Source: Rhodospirillales bacterium
Lineage (GTDB): Bacteria > Pseudomonadota > Alphaproteobacteria > UBA8366 > JADFVY01
NCBI GenBank assembly: GCA_020356105.1
Contig: CP070634.1
Span: 484,913 to 519,886, forward strand
Direction of reading: 5' to 3'
Length of the DNA stretch: 34,974 nt
The notes under the pieces are model-generated. The model was not told where the DNA came from. It was given only the letters and a program-made list of their open reading frames with translations, and searched no databases. The stretch's first letter is position 1, and every line of letters starts with the position of its first letter. Position numbers and translations under genes: made by a program. Positions 7,033 to 15,404 of the stretch are shown here, one piece after another.

Positions 7033-7310
7033 TGGCCTGACCGCGCGCTTCATCCTCCGGGGGGGTGACGTCGACGGTGTCCGAATTCCCGATTGGCGCA
7101 AGCGCGGGGGTCGGGATCGGTGATTGTCGGACCATGCGGTGCGCATCGACGCCAAGTCGGTAAGGGCGACCGGCAAGGCTCGCAGGCAACAGCTTCGCGC
7201 AGCTTCCGGAATCACGAGGCGCCGACCGAGGCGGTTCGTTTTGCATCTGGCCTTGCGCGCGCGATGACTGTACGGGATAAGGCGATGCGGCGGCTCGCTG
7301 GAGATCCGAA

Positions 7311-8195
7311 ATGCGCCTTGCAGACCGATTCGAATGGGGTGCTCGCACCTATATCATGGGTATCCTCAACATCACCCCCGACTCGTTCTCGGGCGACGGG
7401 TTGGGGGATGACGCGGCCGATGTGGTCAAGCGGGCCGTGGCGCAAGCTGCCTATTTCATCGGGGCTGGCGCGGACATTCTCGATGTCGGCGGCGAGAGCA
7501 CGCGCCCGGGGGCCACACCTCTGAGCGCCGAAGAGGAAAAGCGTCGCGTCCTGCCGGTGATCGAGGCCATTGCTGCGGCCATGCCGCATGCGGTCATTTC
7601 AATCGACACGTTCAAGGCGGACGTCGCCGCCGCGGCGCTGGACGCCGGTGCCGACATCATCAATGATATCTGGGCATTGCGGGCCGATCCGGCACTCGGT
7701 GCGCTCGCCGCCGCCCGCGCCGTCCCCGTCATATTGATGCACAATCGCAGTCGGCCGAACGCGGTCGTCATAGACCAGCTGGGCGGCAGCTACCTGGGAC
7801 CCGACTACGACGACTTTCTGGAAGACGTGATTTCGGAATTGAATGGGCTTGCCGACAGCGCGCAAGCCGCGGGGATCGCGCGGGACCAGATCATCCTCGA
7901 TCCGGGCATCGGCTTCGGCAAGACGGTGGAACAGAACATGGTGCTGATCAATCGGCTCGACCGTCTCAAGTCACTCGGTTATCCCGTCCTCTCCGGTCCG
8001 AGCCGCAAGAGCTTCATCGGACGCGTCCTTGATCTGCCGGTCGACGAGCGACTCGAAGGGACGGCGGCGGCGGTCGCGCTATCCATCGTTCGCGGCGCCG
8101 ATATCGTGCGGGTGCACGATATCCCGGCGATGGCGCGGGTGGCGCGCATGACCGATGCACTGCTGCGGGCGCGCCCGGACGACCCGGTTCCATGA
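7311..8195 (+). CDS. folP: Dihydropteroate synthase
   Basis: Condenses 6-hydroxymethyl-dihydropterin pyrophosphate with p-aminobenzoate to give dihydropteroate; it is the sulfonamide target. The 294-residue TIM-barrel has the pterin-binding signatures GILNITPDSFS near residue 17, DVGGESTRPGA, IDTF, DPGIGFGKT and GPSRKSFIG. Typical length is 270-300, so it is full size. ATG 7311 follows GGAG at 7300-7303 with a seven-base spacer. The stop overlaps the folK start as ATGA, a coupled folP-folK pair. No folB (dihydroneopterin aldolase) gene lies between or beside them. The 278 bases upstream, back to the nicotinamidase stop, hold no supported gene. Confidence 0.96.
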   Translation: MRLADRFEWGARTYIMGILNITPDSFSGDGLGDDAADVVKRAVAQAAYFIGAGADILDVGGESTRPGATPLSAEEEKRRVLPVIEAIAAAMPHAVISIDTFKADVAAAALDAGADIINDIWALRADPALGALAAARAVPVILMHNRSRPNAVVIDQLGGSYLGPDYDDFLEDVISELNGLADSAQAAGIARDQIILDPGIGFGKTVEQNMVLINRLDRLKSLGYPVLSGPSRKSFIGRVLDLPVDERLEGTAAAVALSIVRGADIVRVHDIPAMARVARMTDALLRARPDDPVP

Positions 8196-8686
8196 CCGAG
8201 GTCTACATTGCGCTTGGCAGCAACCTGGGAGATCGCGCCGCGAATCTCGAGGCCGCGATTGCCGCTCTTCCGCCCGCGGTCCGGATAACCCGTCGATCGC
8301 CGATTTACGAGACGGACCCGCAATACGTCACCGATCAGCCAGCCTTTTTAAATATGGCGGTCGGCGGCGACTGCTTCTTGGAGCCGGAGGACCTGCTGGT
8401 CCTGTTGAAGAGGATCGAAGCCGGGTTGGGTCGCGCGCCCGGTCGGCGGTACGGTCCGCGCCTTATCGACCTCGATATCATCTTCTTCGGTCGCCGCATC
8501 GTTGCCTCGGAGGCGCTGTCGATTCCGCACCCGCGAATTGCCGAGCGGGGCTTTGTCCTGAAGCCGCTGTCCGACATCGCGCCCGATCTGAGGCATCCGG
8601 TCAGCGGGGAGACCGTGTTGAATCTACTGAAGAAAATCGACGAGGAAGGTGCGGTTCGCCGCTATACGAACGAACCGGAATGCTGA
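8192..8686 (+). CDS. folK: 2-amino-4-hydroxy-6-hydroxymethyldihydropteridine pyrophosphokinase (HPPK)
   Basis: Transfers pyrophosphate from ATP to 6-hydroxymethyl-7,8-dihydropterin, the step before dihydropteroate synthase. The 164-residue protein shows the HPPK signatures: ALGSNLGDR at the N-terminus, SPIYETDP, FLNMAV, RYGPRLIDLDIIFFG (the Mg-binding Asp pair in DLD) and IPHPRIAERGFVLKPL. Full length for the family (about 160). The ATG overlaps the folP stop (ATGA), so the two are translationally coupled and act in consecutive steps. Its own stop overlaps a possible small ORF at 8680. Confidence 0.96.
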   Translation: MTEVYIALGSNLGDRAANLEAAIAALPPAVRITRRSPIYETDPQYVTDQPAFLNMAVGGDCFLEPEDLLVLLKRIEAGLGRAPGRRYGPRLIDLDIIFFGRRIVASEALSIPHPRIAERGFVLKPLSDIAPDLRHPVSGETVLNLLKKIDEEGAVRRYTNEPEC

Positions 8687-8895
8687 ACCCGCAGCAGCTG
8701 TTGAAAATTGCGCGAAACGCCCGTGGTCAAATGAATTTGGCAAAGAAAGTGATGTCGGGCACCAGTATTCGCGTGCGAGCGGAAATGGCAGAGCACGGCA
8801 GAGCGGTGTGCGAACGAATTCGTTCAATTGTGCAGCGGAAGAATTTTCCGGCGCTATTGCCGACCGTACAAATTTCCGTGAACAGCCAAAGATGA
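8680..8895 (+). CDS. Possible 71-aa basic protein overlapping folK end
   Basis: ATG at 8680 overlaps the last seven bases of folK (ATGCTGA) and opens a 71-residue frame starting MLNPQQLLKIARNARGQMN. It is rich in Arg, Lys and Gln, predicted mostly helical, with no signal peptide or known motif. Base composition is lower in GC than folP-folK, with more A/T at third codon positions. No separate ribosome binding site is needed if translation is coupled to folK. I cannot assign a function, and a chance ORF is possible. Confidence 0.4.
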   Translation: MLNPQQLLKIARNARGQMNLAKKVMSGTSIRVRAEMAEHGRAVCERIRSIVQRKNFPALLPTVQISVNSQR

Positions 8896-8906
8896 ACGGT
8901 TGTGAT

Positions 8907-8921
8907 TAAATTTTTGTTAAA
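8907..8921. promoter_or_regulatory. Perfect CtrA-like box TTAA-N7-TTAA
   Basis: TTAAATTTTTGTTAAAC at 8907-8923 fits TTAA-N7-TTAAC exactly. It lies in a 200-bp AT-rich gene-free stretch (8896-9096) upstream of the XRE regulator, together with the run ATTATATTTTAGATTATT. The site is about 175 bases from the regulator start, so which promoter it would control is unclear. Confidence 0.4.
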
Positions 8922-9018
8922 CATTATATTTTAGATTATTCGCAGGTATCCGGGTCTCGTGCAGGTAAGATTCAGCCGATGCTGCTGTTTTTTCCGGAGA
9001 TCCGGACGGAGGTTTTTG

Positions 9019-9065
9019 TTGCACTGCAGCATATAGTTTGGTATGGCTTTGTGCAGCGCAGCATA
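9019..9065. promoter_or_regulatory. Direct repeats upstream of the XRE regulator (candidate operator)
   Basis: GCAGCATA occurs at 9026-9033 and again at 9058-9065, 32 bases apart (three helical turns), each within a similar longer element (TTGCACTGCAGCATA and TTGTGCAGCGCAGCATA). They sit 32-78 bases before the regulator ATG, where an autoregulatory operator would be expected. A weak promoter (TTGCAC at 9019, TATGGC at 9042) overlaps them. Confidence 0.3.
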
Positions 9066-9096
9066 ACCATGTGTTGATTTCATCAGAGGACTGGAC

Positions 9097-9387
9097 ATGG
9101 CTTCCAGAGATACGGCTCAGGGCGGCGTCAGCGCGCCCGCAGAGTACGCCGAGGCGGGCAGATGGCTGCGCGACCTTAGGCGGTACTGGCATCTTACCCA
9201 GGCCGAACTGGCCGAGCAGGCGGGCATCCCCGATCCCGCCATCATTGAATGGATCGAAGCGGGCGAGATCCGTCCGCCCCTGTTCGTTTACGCCGCGTAT
9301 GCGCGCGCCTTCGGCATGGATCGCCGGGAATTCGCGAAGACCTGCGAATCGCATTACGGCTGCAAAGGGACCGCGGCCGCCGCGTGA
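9097..9387 (+). CDS. XRE/Cro-C1-type helix-turn-helix regulator
   Basis: A 96-residue DNA-binding protein. The HTH covers about residues 20-75: a first helix WLRDLRRYWHLTQ, then TQAELAEQAGIPDPAIIEWIEAGEIRP with the usual XRE spacing, then FVYAAYARAFGMDRREF. No effector domain follows, so it resembles a stand-alone autoregulated repressor. ATG 9097 follows AGAGGA with about a seven-base spacer. It is convergent with the acyl-CoA dehydrogenase gene. The AT-rich upstream region with direct repeats is the likely control region. Targets are unknown. Confidence 0.88.
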   Translation: MASRDTAQGGVSAPAEYAEAGRWLRDLRRYWHLTQAELAEQAGIPDPAIIEWIEAGEIRPPLFVYAAYARAFGMDRREFAKTCESHYGCKGTAAAA

Positions 9388-9395
9388 CTCCGGCG

Positions 9396-9411
9396 GCCGG
9401 GCATCCCCGGC
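9396..9411. terminator. Hairpin between convergent genes
   Basis: GCCGGG at 9396-9401 pairs perfectly with CCCGGC at 9406-9411 around the four-base loop CATC, nine bases after the XRE gene stop. Only a short pyrimidine run (GTCTTCT) follows on the plus strand, so it is a weak rho-independent terminator candidate serving the XRE gene. Confidence 0.35.
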
Positions 9412-9432
9412 ACTGAGCGTCTTCTAACAATC

Positions 9433-11220
9433 TCAAAACCTGTCTTCGGACAGCGCCAAGGCGGTCTTGCCGCCGGCGGCAATTGTCGTCGCGAGGCCGG
9501 GCGCCTGCGTCAGGACCTGCTCGGCGTAGAACCGCGCCACGGTCAGTTTGTCCCGCAGCTCGGTGCGCTCCTGCGAGGTGTCCTGCAGGGTCGTAACGCA
9601 GTGCAGCGCGGCGCGCGCGAGCATTGCGCCGCCCGCCACGGTGCCGAACAGGCGCAGGTAAGGGGAGGCGACGGCGAGCGCTTCCGCGAGGTCATCCTTG
9701 CCGGCGTCCAGCAACCACTGTGTCGCATTGTCGAGCGCGTCGACGGCCGCGGCGAAATGGTGCCGGATAATCGCGATATCCTCCTCCGCGCGCGCGTTCA
9801 TCCCGTTGATCAGGGCCTGCAGTTCCTCGATATACTCCAGGGCGGCCGTGCCGTCGTCGCGCAACAGCTTGCGCGTGACCAGGTCGATCGCCTGGATGCC
9901 GTTGGTTCCTTCGTAAATCGGCGCGATCCGGGCATCACGATAGTGCTGCGCGGCGCCGGTCTCCTCGATGTACCCCATGCCGCCGTGAATCTGCACGCCG
10001 ATCGAGGCGACCTCGACGCCGACATCGGTACACCAGGCCTTGACAACCGGGGTAAGCAGTCCGACTCGCCGATCGGCATAGGTCCGCCAGGGTTCCTCTG
10101 CGTGACGCTTCGAGATGTCGAGCATGGCCGCCAGATCATAGGTCAGAGCCCGCATTGCCTCGGTCATGCTGCGCATCGTCAGCAGCATGCGGCGTACATC
10201 GGGATGGCCGATGATGGCGCCGCTGCCGTCCGTCGGCGGCTTGCCCTGGATGCGCTCGCGCGCGTAGGCGCGCGCCTGCTGATACGCGCGCTCGGCGATC
10301 GACACACCCTGCAGGCCGACGCTGATCCGGGCGTTGTTCATCATGGTGAACATATACTCCATGCCGCGGTTTTCCTCGCCGACCAGATATCCCACCGCGC
10401 CCTCGTTGTCGCCGTAGGCCATAACGCAGGTCGGGCTGCCGTGAATGCCCAGCTTCTCCTCCAGCGAGACGCAGTGCAGATCGTTGCGTTTGCCCGGCGT
10501 GCCGTCTTCATCGACAAGGAATTTCGGCACGATGAACAGCGAAATGCCCTTGGTTCCGGCCGGCGCGTTCGGCGTGCGCGCCAGTACCATATGAACGATA
10601 TTCTCGGTCAGGTCATGCTCGCCGTAGGTGATGTAGATCTTCTGGCCGCGGATCAGGAAATGGTCGCCGGCTGGCTCGGCCCGGCATTTCAGGGCGCCGA
10701 CATCCGAACCAGCGCCCGGCTCGGTCAGGTTCATGGTCCCGGTCCATTCGCCGGACACCAGCTTGGGCAGCCATGTCGATTTCTGTTGATGCGATCCGTG
10801 GGCCGTGAGCAGCTCGACCGCACTTTGCGTCAGCAGGGGGCACAAAGCCCACGACATGTTGGCCGACTGCCAGATCTCCTGCAACGCGACTGCGACCAGC
10901 CACGGCAGACCCTGTCCTCCGAATTCCGGTTCGAACGGCACCGAATTCCAGCCCCCGGCGACGAACGCGTCGTAGGCTTCCGTCCAGCCCTGCGACGTGC
11001 GGACAACGCCGTTCTCGAACTTTGCGCCGCCCGTGCGATCCGCGGTCTGGTTGCACGGCGCGAGCCGCTCGCGTGCCAGCTTGTCCGCCTCATCGAGAAC
11101 CGCGTCGACGAGGTCGGCTGTGGCGTCTTCCAGGCCGGCGAGCCGATTGACGGCTTCGAGATTCCCCATCCCGTGAAACAGAAACCGCATATCCGCGAGA
11201 GGGGCTTCGTAAGATGTCAT
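9433..11220 (-). CDS. Acyl-CoA dehydrogenase, long DmdC/AcdC-like family
   Basis: FAD-dependent alpha-beta dehydrogenation of an acyl-CoA. The 595-residue form starts MTSYEAPLADMRF, a start typical of this long family. It has the acyl-CoA dehydrogenase N-terminal, middle and C-terminal domains (about residues 35-455) and an extra C-terminal helical domain to 595. Visible motifs are NLTEPGAGSDVGAL, IHGGMGYIEE and RDARIAPIYEGTNGIQA, whose YEG glutamate is the likely catalytic base. The subfamily includes 3-methylmercaptopropionyl-CoA dehydrogenase (DmdC), but no other DMSP gene is nearby, so the substrate is open. The start at 11220 follows GGAGA with a short spacer; the frame also extends 18 codons further with no support. 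Confidence 0.92.
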   Translation of the reverse strand: MTSYEAPLADMRFLFHGMGNLEAVNRLAGLEDATADLVDAVLDEADKLARERLAPCNQTADRTGGAKFENGVVRTSQGWTEAYDAFVAGGWNSVPFEPEFGGQGLPWLVAVALQEIWQSANMSWALCPLLTQSAVELLTAHGSHQQKSTWLPKLVSGEWTGTMNLTEPGAGSDVGALKCRAEPAGDHFLIRGQKIYITYGEHDLTENIVHMVLARTPNAPAGTKGISLFIVPKFLVDEDGTPGKRNDLHCVSLEEKLGIHGSPTCVMAYGDNEGAVGYLVGEENRGMEYMFTMMNNARISVGLQGVSIAERAYQQARAYARERIQGKPPTDGSGAIIGHPDVRRMLLTMRSMTEAMRALTYDLAAMLDISKRHAEEPWRTYADRRVGLLTPVVKAWCTDVGVEVASIGVQIHGGMGYIEETGAAQHYRDARIAPIYEGTNGIQAIDLVTRKLLRDDGTAALEYIEELQALINGMNARAEEDIAIIRHHFAAAVDALDNATQWLLDAGKDDLAEALAVASPYLRLFGTVAGGAMLARAALHCVTTLQDTSQERTELRDKLTVARFYAEQVLTQAPGLATTIAAGGKTALALSEDRF

Positions 11221-11367
11221 GTCAGGGTCTCCGGTGCCGGCTAGGGTTATTGCGGACTGCGGCGATGAGTGCAAGCCCCGTCGGTCGCGCGAATGCGCCC
11301 TGCGGGGCCTGGCGATTGTCGTCCGGACGACCGCCGCGCCAGCCCGGCGTTCTTTTTTCGCGCCGTG

Positions 11368-11396
11368 TTAACGTTCATTTATCGTTGCCTGATAAT
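11368..11396 (+). promoter_or_regulatory. Sigma70-type promoter of the kinase cluster with overlapping CtrA-like box
   Basis: TTAACG at 11368-11373, a 17-base spacer and GATAAT at 11391-11396 form a good promoter, with a start expected near 11403 and a leader of about 40 bases to ATG 11443. TTAACGTTCATTTAT at 11368-11382 is also TTAA-N7-TTAT, one mismatch from the CtrA consensus, and overlaps the -35 element, where activating CtrA sites usually lie. Confidence 0.5.
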
Positions 11397-11442
11397 CTTG
11401 GGCGCGTTGCCGACGGTCGACACCGTGGAGGACGGCCCTGCA

Positions 11443-13371
11443 ATGGAAGGCCGGCTGCATTCAGCAGAGTGTGCGCAAATCGCCGATGATCCCAAGCCCT
11501 CGCTGTCGTCCGAGACCGCGCAGGTGGGCATCTCGGGGCAGGTGTTTGCTGCGCGGGTCCGGCTGTTGTATTCCAGCCTGCGCCTTCTGGTCGTCGGCAA
11601 CGCGGCCAATGCCGCGATACTGTCCGTGGTCCAGAGAAACGTGGTCGAACCCGGCGTCATCCTTGCCTGGCTGGCATTCTTCTCGGCCAGCATCGTCTGG
11701 CGCGTGGCGCTGACCCGCTGGTTTGTCGCCAGCAAGCCGCCCGACGAGGCGATGGCGTTGTGGGCCAGGCGTTACGTAATGGCCGTCGCATGGACTGGCG
11801 CCGCCTGGGGACTTGCGGGGATCTTCTTGCTCCCCGAGACCTCGTCGGCACACCAGATCGTGACCGCATTCGTCCTGGGCGGAGTCGCCGCGGGCGCCGT
11901 GACAACCCTCTCTCCCGTATTTTCCGCCTACCTTGCGTTCGTCGTGCCGACCCTGGTCCCGATCGCCGTTCAGTTCCTTCTTATGGGTGGCGAAACGGGC
12001 TACGGCATGGCGGCGATGAACGCGCTGTTCCTCGCCTATCTCCTGCGCGCGGGATACTCGCAGGGCGAAGAGCTGGGACGCACACAGGGATTGGCGATCG
12101 AGCGGGCCGCCCTGGTCGCCGATCTGGTTGAACAGAAGGCGGTGGCGGAAGGCCTGAATGTTGAACTTCGCAAGGAGGTGACCAAACGCGAGCGAATCGC
12201 GGCCGATCTTCGCCAGCGCGAAGCAAGCCTTGCCAAGGCGCAGCGAATTGCCGGTCTTGCCAGCTGGGAATGGGATCTGGAGACCAATGGAATCACGGGT
12301 TCCGCGGAGGCCTTTCGAATTTACGCGATCGACCGGCGCGTCGAGGATTTCACGTTCGACAAATTCATGGACATGGTCCATCCGGACGACCGGGATGCCG
12401 TGACCCACGCGGTCCGACATATTCTCGAAGACAAGACCATCTTCAGCGTGGAACATCGGGCGATCGCGGCGGACGGAACGACCCGGGTCTTGCACCAGCG
12501 GGCAGAGCCGGTCCTGGACGACGCCGGCGAAGTGTCGCGTATCTCGGGCACCACGCACGATATCACCGAGCAGCATCGTATCCGCGAGAGCCTGCAGGCG
12601 GAAAGCTTGCGGGCCGAAGAGGCGAGCCAGGCCAAGTCGCGATTTCTGGCAAATATGAGCCACGAGTTCCGGACGCCCCTAAACGCGATCATCGGCTATA
12701 GCGAACTCTTGAGGGAGGATGCGCTGGTGCATGGCCAGGCGAGGGGCGCGACCGATCTCGAACGAATAAACATGGCCGGCAAGCATCTCCTGGCCATGGT
12801 CGATGAGGTGCTCGATTTTTCGAAGATCGAAGCGGGGAAGACGCATTTCTCTGTTGCGGCGTTCGACGTCATGGAGATGGTCGGGGAGGCGGTTGCGACG
12901 GTGCGCTGGCTGGTCGAGTCGAACGGCAACAGACTCATTCTCGAAAGCGACCCTCGGGCAGGCCGGATGGAAGCCGATGCTGTACGGGTCCGGCAAATGT
13001 TATATAACCTCCTATCGAATGCGGGGAAATTTACGGAACGTGGTGACGTCCGCGTGACGGTGCGACGGATCGAGGAGCCCGGAGCTTCGGCGCATGGCGG
13101 GTGGATTGAAATCGCAGTTGCCGACACCGGTATCGGCATGGATCCGGACCGACTCGACGCCGCCTTCGAGGCGTTCGGCCAACTCGACCCGTCGCCGACG
13201 CGCAGACATGGGGGAACGGGTTTGGGGCTGGCGATTACCAAGCACTATTGTGAATTGATGGGCGGCACGATCTCGGTGACCAGCCAACCGGGTAAGGGCA
13301 GTACCTTCACGCTTCGCCTGCCGGTAAGGGCGAGTCAGGCCGGGCCAACCGAGGAGCCGAACAGTGGCTGA
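11443..13371 (+). CDS. Membrane PAS histidine kinase 1 (no receiver domain)
   Basis: Sensor kinase of 642 residues. Order: multi-span membrane sensor (about residues 40-205), coiled coil (215-262), PAS_3-type domain (263-385, with MVHPDDR), HisKA with phospho-accepting His407 in NMSHEFRTPLN, and an HATPase domain with N-box LYNLLSNAGKF, G1 DTGIGM near 561 and GGTGLGLAI. It ends without a receiver or HPt domain. I chose ATG 11443 because GGAGGA lies ten bases upstream and a promoter lies at 11368-11396; the frame is open back to 11269 but that part precedes the promoter. The next kinase begins 8 bases after the stop. Its membrane domain resembles that of kinase 2. The signal is unknown. Confidence 0.93.
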   Translation: MEGRLHSAECAQIADDPKPSLSSETAQVGISGQVFAARVRLLYSSLRLLVVGNAANAAILSVVQRNVVEPGVILAWLAFFSASIVWRVALTRWFVASKPPDEAMALWARRYVMAVAWTGAAWGLAGIFLLPETSSAHQIVTAFVLGGVAAGAVTTLSPVFSAYLAFVVPTLVPIAVQFLLMGGETGYGMAAMNALFLAYLLRAGYSQGEELGRTQGLAIERAALVADLVEQKAVAEGLNVELRKEVTKRERIAADLRQREASLAKAQRIAGLASWEWDLETNGITGSAEAFRIYAIDRRVEDFTFDKFMDMVHPDDRDAVTHAVRHILEDKTIFSVEHRAIAADGTTRVLHQRAEPVLDDAGEVSRISGTTHDITEQHRIRESLQAESLRAEEASQAKSRFLANMSHEFRTPLNAIIGYSELLREDALVHGQARGATDLERINMAGKHLLAMVDEVLDFSKIEAGKTHFSVAAFDVMEMVGEAVATVRWLVESNGNRLILESDPRAGRMEADAVRVRQMLYNLLSNAGKFTERGDVRVTVRRIEEPGASAHGGWIEIAVADTGIGMDPDRLDAAFEAFGQLDPSPTRRHGGTGLGLAITKHYCELMGGTISVTSQPGKGSTFTLRLPVRASQAGPTEEPNSG

Positions 13372-13379
13372 TCCGGTGT

Positions 13380-15194
13380 GTGATCATGGCGCTCGGTAGG
13401 CACACCTTCCTCGCCGAGCGCGTGCGACTGGTCTTCAGCGACTCGTGGGCGAGCCTGCCGATCAATGTGATCAACGCGGGGGTCGTGGCCTTCGTGCATC
13501 GCGACGTCCTGCCGCTGCACGTGCCGCTGATCTGGCTCGCTTTTATCCTGTCGATCGTCGCGCTGCGGGTCGCACTGTATCTCTGGTACCGTCGTTCCGC
13601 GACAGCCGAAGCCGACGCCACCGTATGGGCTCGCCGCCTGATGGCGGTCTTGCTCCTGACCGGCCTTGGTTGGGGGACCGGAGGGGTGGCGATGATGTCG
13701 ATGTCGCCCCAAAACTACCAGGTACTGATCGCCTTCGTGCTCGGCGGCATGGCGGCGGGCGGCATGCCGAGCCTGTCGCGCATCTTCACTGCATACGCGG
13801 TTTACGCGGTGCCACTGCTGGTGCCGGCCATCGTCTATTTCGCGTTGCAGGGATCGGAACTGGCGATTTCGGTCGCCGCGATGGGGACCCTTTTGCTCGT
13901 GTTCCTGCTGGCGATGGGGCGGCGTCAGGAATCCAACATTGTCGATTCGATGTCCATTGCCAGGGAGAATCGAAATCTGGTTCGGGATCTCCGCCGCGAG
14001 ATCGCGGAACGCGAGGAGGTGGAGCTGCAGCTGCGCCATCGCGAGAATACCTTGGCGCACGCCCAGCGGATTGCACGGATGGGCAGCTGGGAATGGGATA
14101 TCGCCAACGATCGGATCACGTCGTCGCCGGAAAACAGCCGCCTGTTCGGACGGTCCGAGGACGCGCCACCGTATGACTTCCAGAAGGCTATGCAGGCAAT
14201 TCACCCCGACGACCGACAGCGGGTTGAGACATTGATCCGAAAGGCGGTGTCCGAAAGCAGAGCTTACAGCTGCGATTACCGGATCGCCCTGGCCGATGGC
14301 GAAGAACGCGTGATTTTCGAACAAGCGGATATCACGTCCGACGATACCGGCCGTGCGGTGCTGGTCACTGGAATCAATCTCGATATTACCGATCGCTATC
14401 GCGCGCAGGAACGATTGCGCCGGGCGATGCAAGAGGCGGAGGCCGCGAGCGATGCCAAATCCCAGTTTCTTGCAAACATGAGCCACGAATTGCGGACGCC
14501 GCTGAACGCGATCATCGGCTACAGCGAGATTCTCAAGGAGGATGCGGCGGCTCACGACGCCCGGTCCTTCGTCCCCGATCTCGAGAAGATCAATCTTGCC
14601 GGTCGCCATCTGCTGGAGTTGATCAACGACGTCCTCAATCTCTCGCGGATCGAGGCCGGCCGCGCCGAACTGGTGCTCGAAGTCATCGACGTTGCGGCCT
14701 TCGCGAACGAGGTCGCCGCAACGGTCCAGCCGCTGGTATCGCAGAACGGTAATCGGTTCCTGCTCGACTGCCCGCCCGCTATCGGCAACATCCGCTCCGA
14801 TGTCACCAAGCTTCGGCAAATCCTCTACAACCTGCTGTCGAATGCCGCGAAATTCACCGAAAACGGCGAGATTCGGCTGCGCATCTCGCGGTTCACGGAC
14901 GATGCCGAGCTGGGCGGTGCCGAATGGATCCGCTTCACTGTTTGCGATACCGGGATCGGCATCCCGGCCGAAGATCTCGAAACCGTGTTTATGGCGTTCG
15001 AGCGCAGCGAAGCGGGACGTGGCTCCCGTTACGACGGCACCGGTCTGGGACTCGCCATCTGCCGCCATTATTGCGACATGCTGGGCGGCGCGATTTCGGT
15101 CGAAAGTGCGGCGGGCAGGGGCTCCGAGTTTGTCGTCCGATTGCCGGTACATGCTCAGCAGAAGCAGGCCGCGGATGTGCTGATCGCAAAGTAA
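13380..15194 (+). CDS. Membrane PAS histidine kinase 2 (no receiver domain)
   Basis: Sensor kinase of 604 residues from GTG 13380; ATG 13386 is a two-codon shorter alternative and neither has a clear ribosome site, suggesting coupling to kinase 1. Domains: multi-span membrane sensor (about 20-185) with FVLGGMAAG, matching FVLGGVAAG in kinase 1; coiled coil; PAS_3-type domain (about 225-345, IHPDDR); HisKA with His369 in NMSHELRTPLN; HATPase with LYNLLSNAAKF, DTGIGI and DGTGLGLAI. No receiver domain and no adjacent response regulator. The shared sensor and kinase cores indicate tandem duplication with kinase 1. Confidence 0.93.
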   Translation: MIMALGRHTFLAERVRLVFSDSWASLPINVINAGVVAFVHRDVLPLHVPLIWLAFILSIVALRVALYLWYRRSATAEADATVWARRLMAVLLLTGLGWGTGGVAMMSMSPQNYQVLIAFVLGGMAAGGMPSLSRIFTAYAVYAVPLLVPAIVYFALQGSELAISVAAMGTLLLVFLLAMGRRQESNIVDSMSIARENRNLVRDLRREIAEREEVELQLRHRENTLAHAQRIARMGSWEWDIANDRITSSPENSRLFGRSEDAPPYDFQKAMQAIHPDDRQRVETLIRKAVSESRAYSCDYRIALADGEERVIFEQADITSDDTGRAVLVTGINLDITDRYRAQERLRRAMQEAEAASDAKSQFLANMSHELRTPLNAIIGYSEILKEDAAAHDARSFVPDLEKINLAGRHLLELINDVLNLSRIEAGRAELVLEVIDVAAFANEVAATVQPLVSQNGNRFLLDCPPAIGNIRSDVTKLRQILYNLLSNAAKFTENGEIRLRISRFTDDAELGGAEWIRFTVCDTGIGIPAEDLETVFMAFERSEAGRGSRYDGTGLGLAICRHYCDMLGGAISVESAAGRGSEFVVRLPVHAQQKQAADVLIAK

Positions 15195-15292
15195 GCGGCA
15201 TCGGGGTGCCACCGCCGGAATAGCTGTTGTGGATCGGTCCGAGGGTCGCTGAGGGCCTGGTGCGCCCCCGTCGGCACCCCGTTCAGGCCGGT

Positions 15293-15317
15293 CCGCGGGC
15301 GGTCCCGTAGCCCGCGG
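15293..15317. other. Perfect inverted repeat between kinases 2 and 3
   Basis: CCGCGGGC at 15293-15300 pairs with GCCCGCGG at 15310-15317 around a nine-base loop. It lies in the 210-bp gap after kinase 2 and has no T-run. It could be a factor-dependent terminator or a protein-binding palindrome; the gap also holds AT-rich sequence (GAAAATTAACG at 15336-15346) that could be part of a promoter for kinase 3. Confidence 0.35.
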
Positions 15318-15404
15318 CGGATAGGCCGGATAGGGGAAAATTAACGAATTCCCGCGACAATTTCAGGTCTCCTGTCCAGCGATCGGGAAAGGTCACGACG
15401 CGTT

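Noticed and set aside
7093..7310. Possible gene or riboswitch between nicotinamidase and folP
   Set aside because: The open frame runs into folP with no motif, and I found no known riboswitch core or terminator in this 278-bp gap.
9601..11244. A 547-codon plus-strand frame opposite the acyl-CoA dehydrogenase
   Set aside because: The dehydrogenase on the minus strand has full family motifs; the plus frame has none.
11269..11442. N-terminal extension of histidine kinase 1 by 58 codons
   Set aside because: It lies over and upstream of the promoter at 11368-11396, and ATG 11443 has its own ribosome site.
13335..15212. A 625-codon minus-strand frame opposite kinase 2
   Set aside because: Mirror of a clear histidine kinase with complete motifs; no recognisable protein features.
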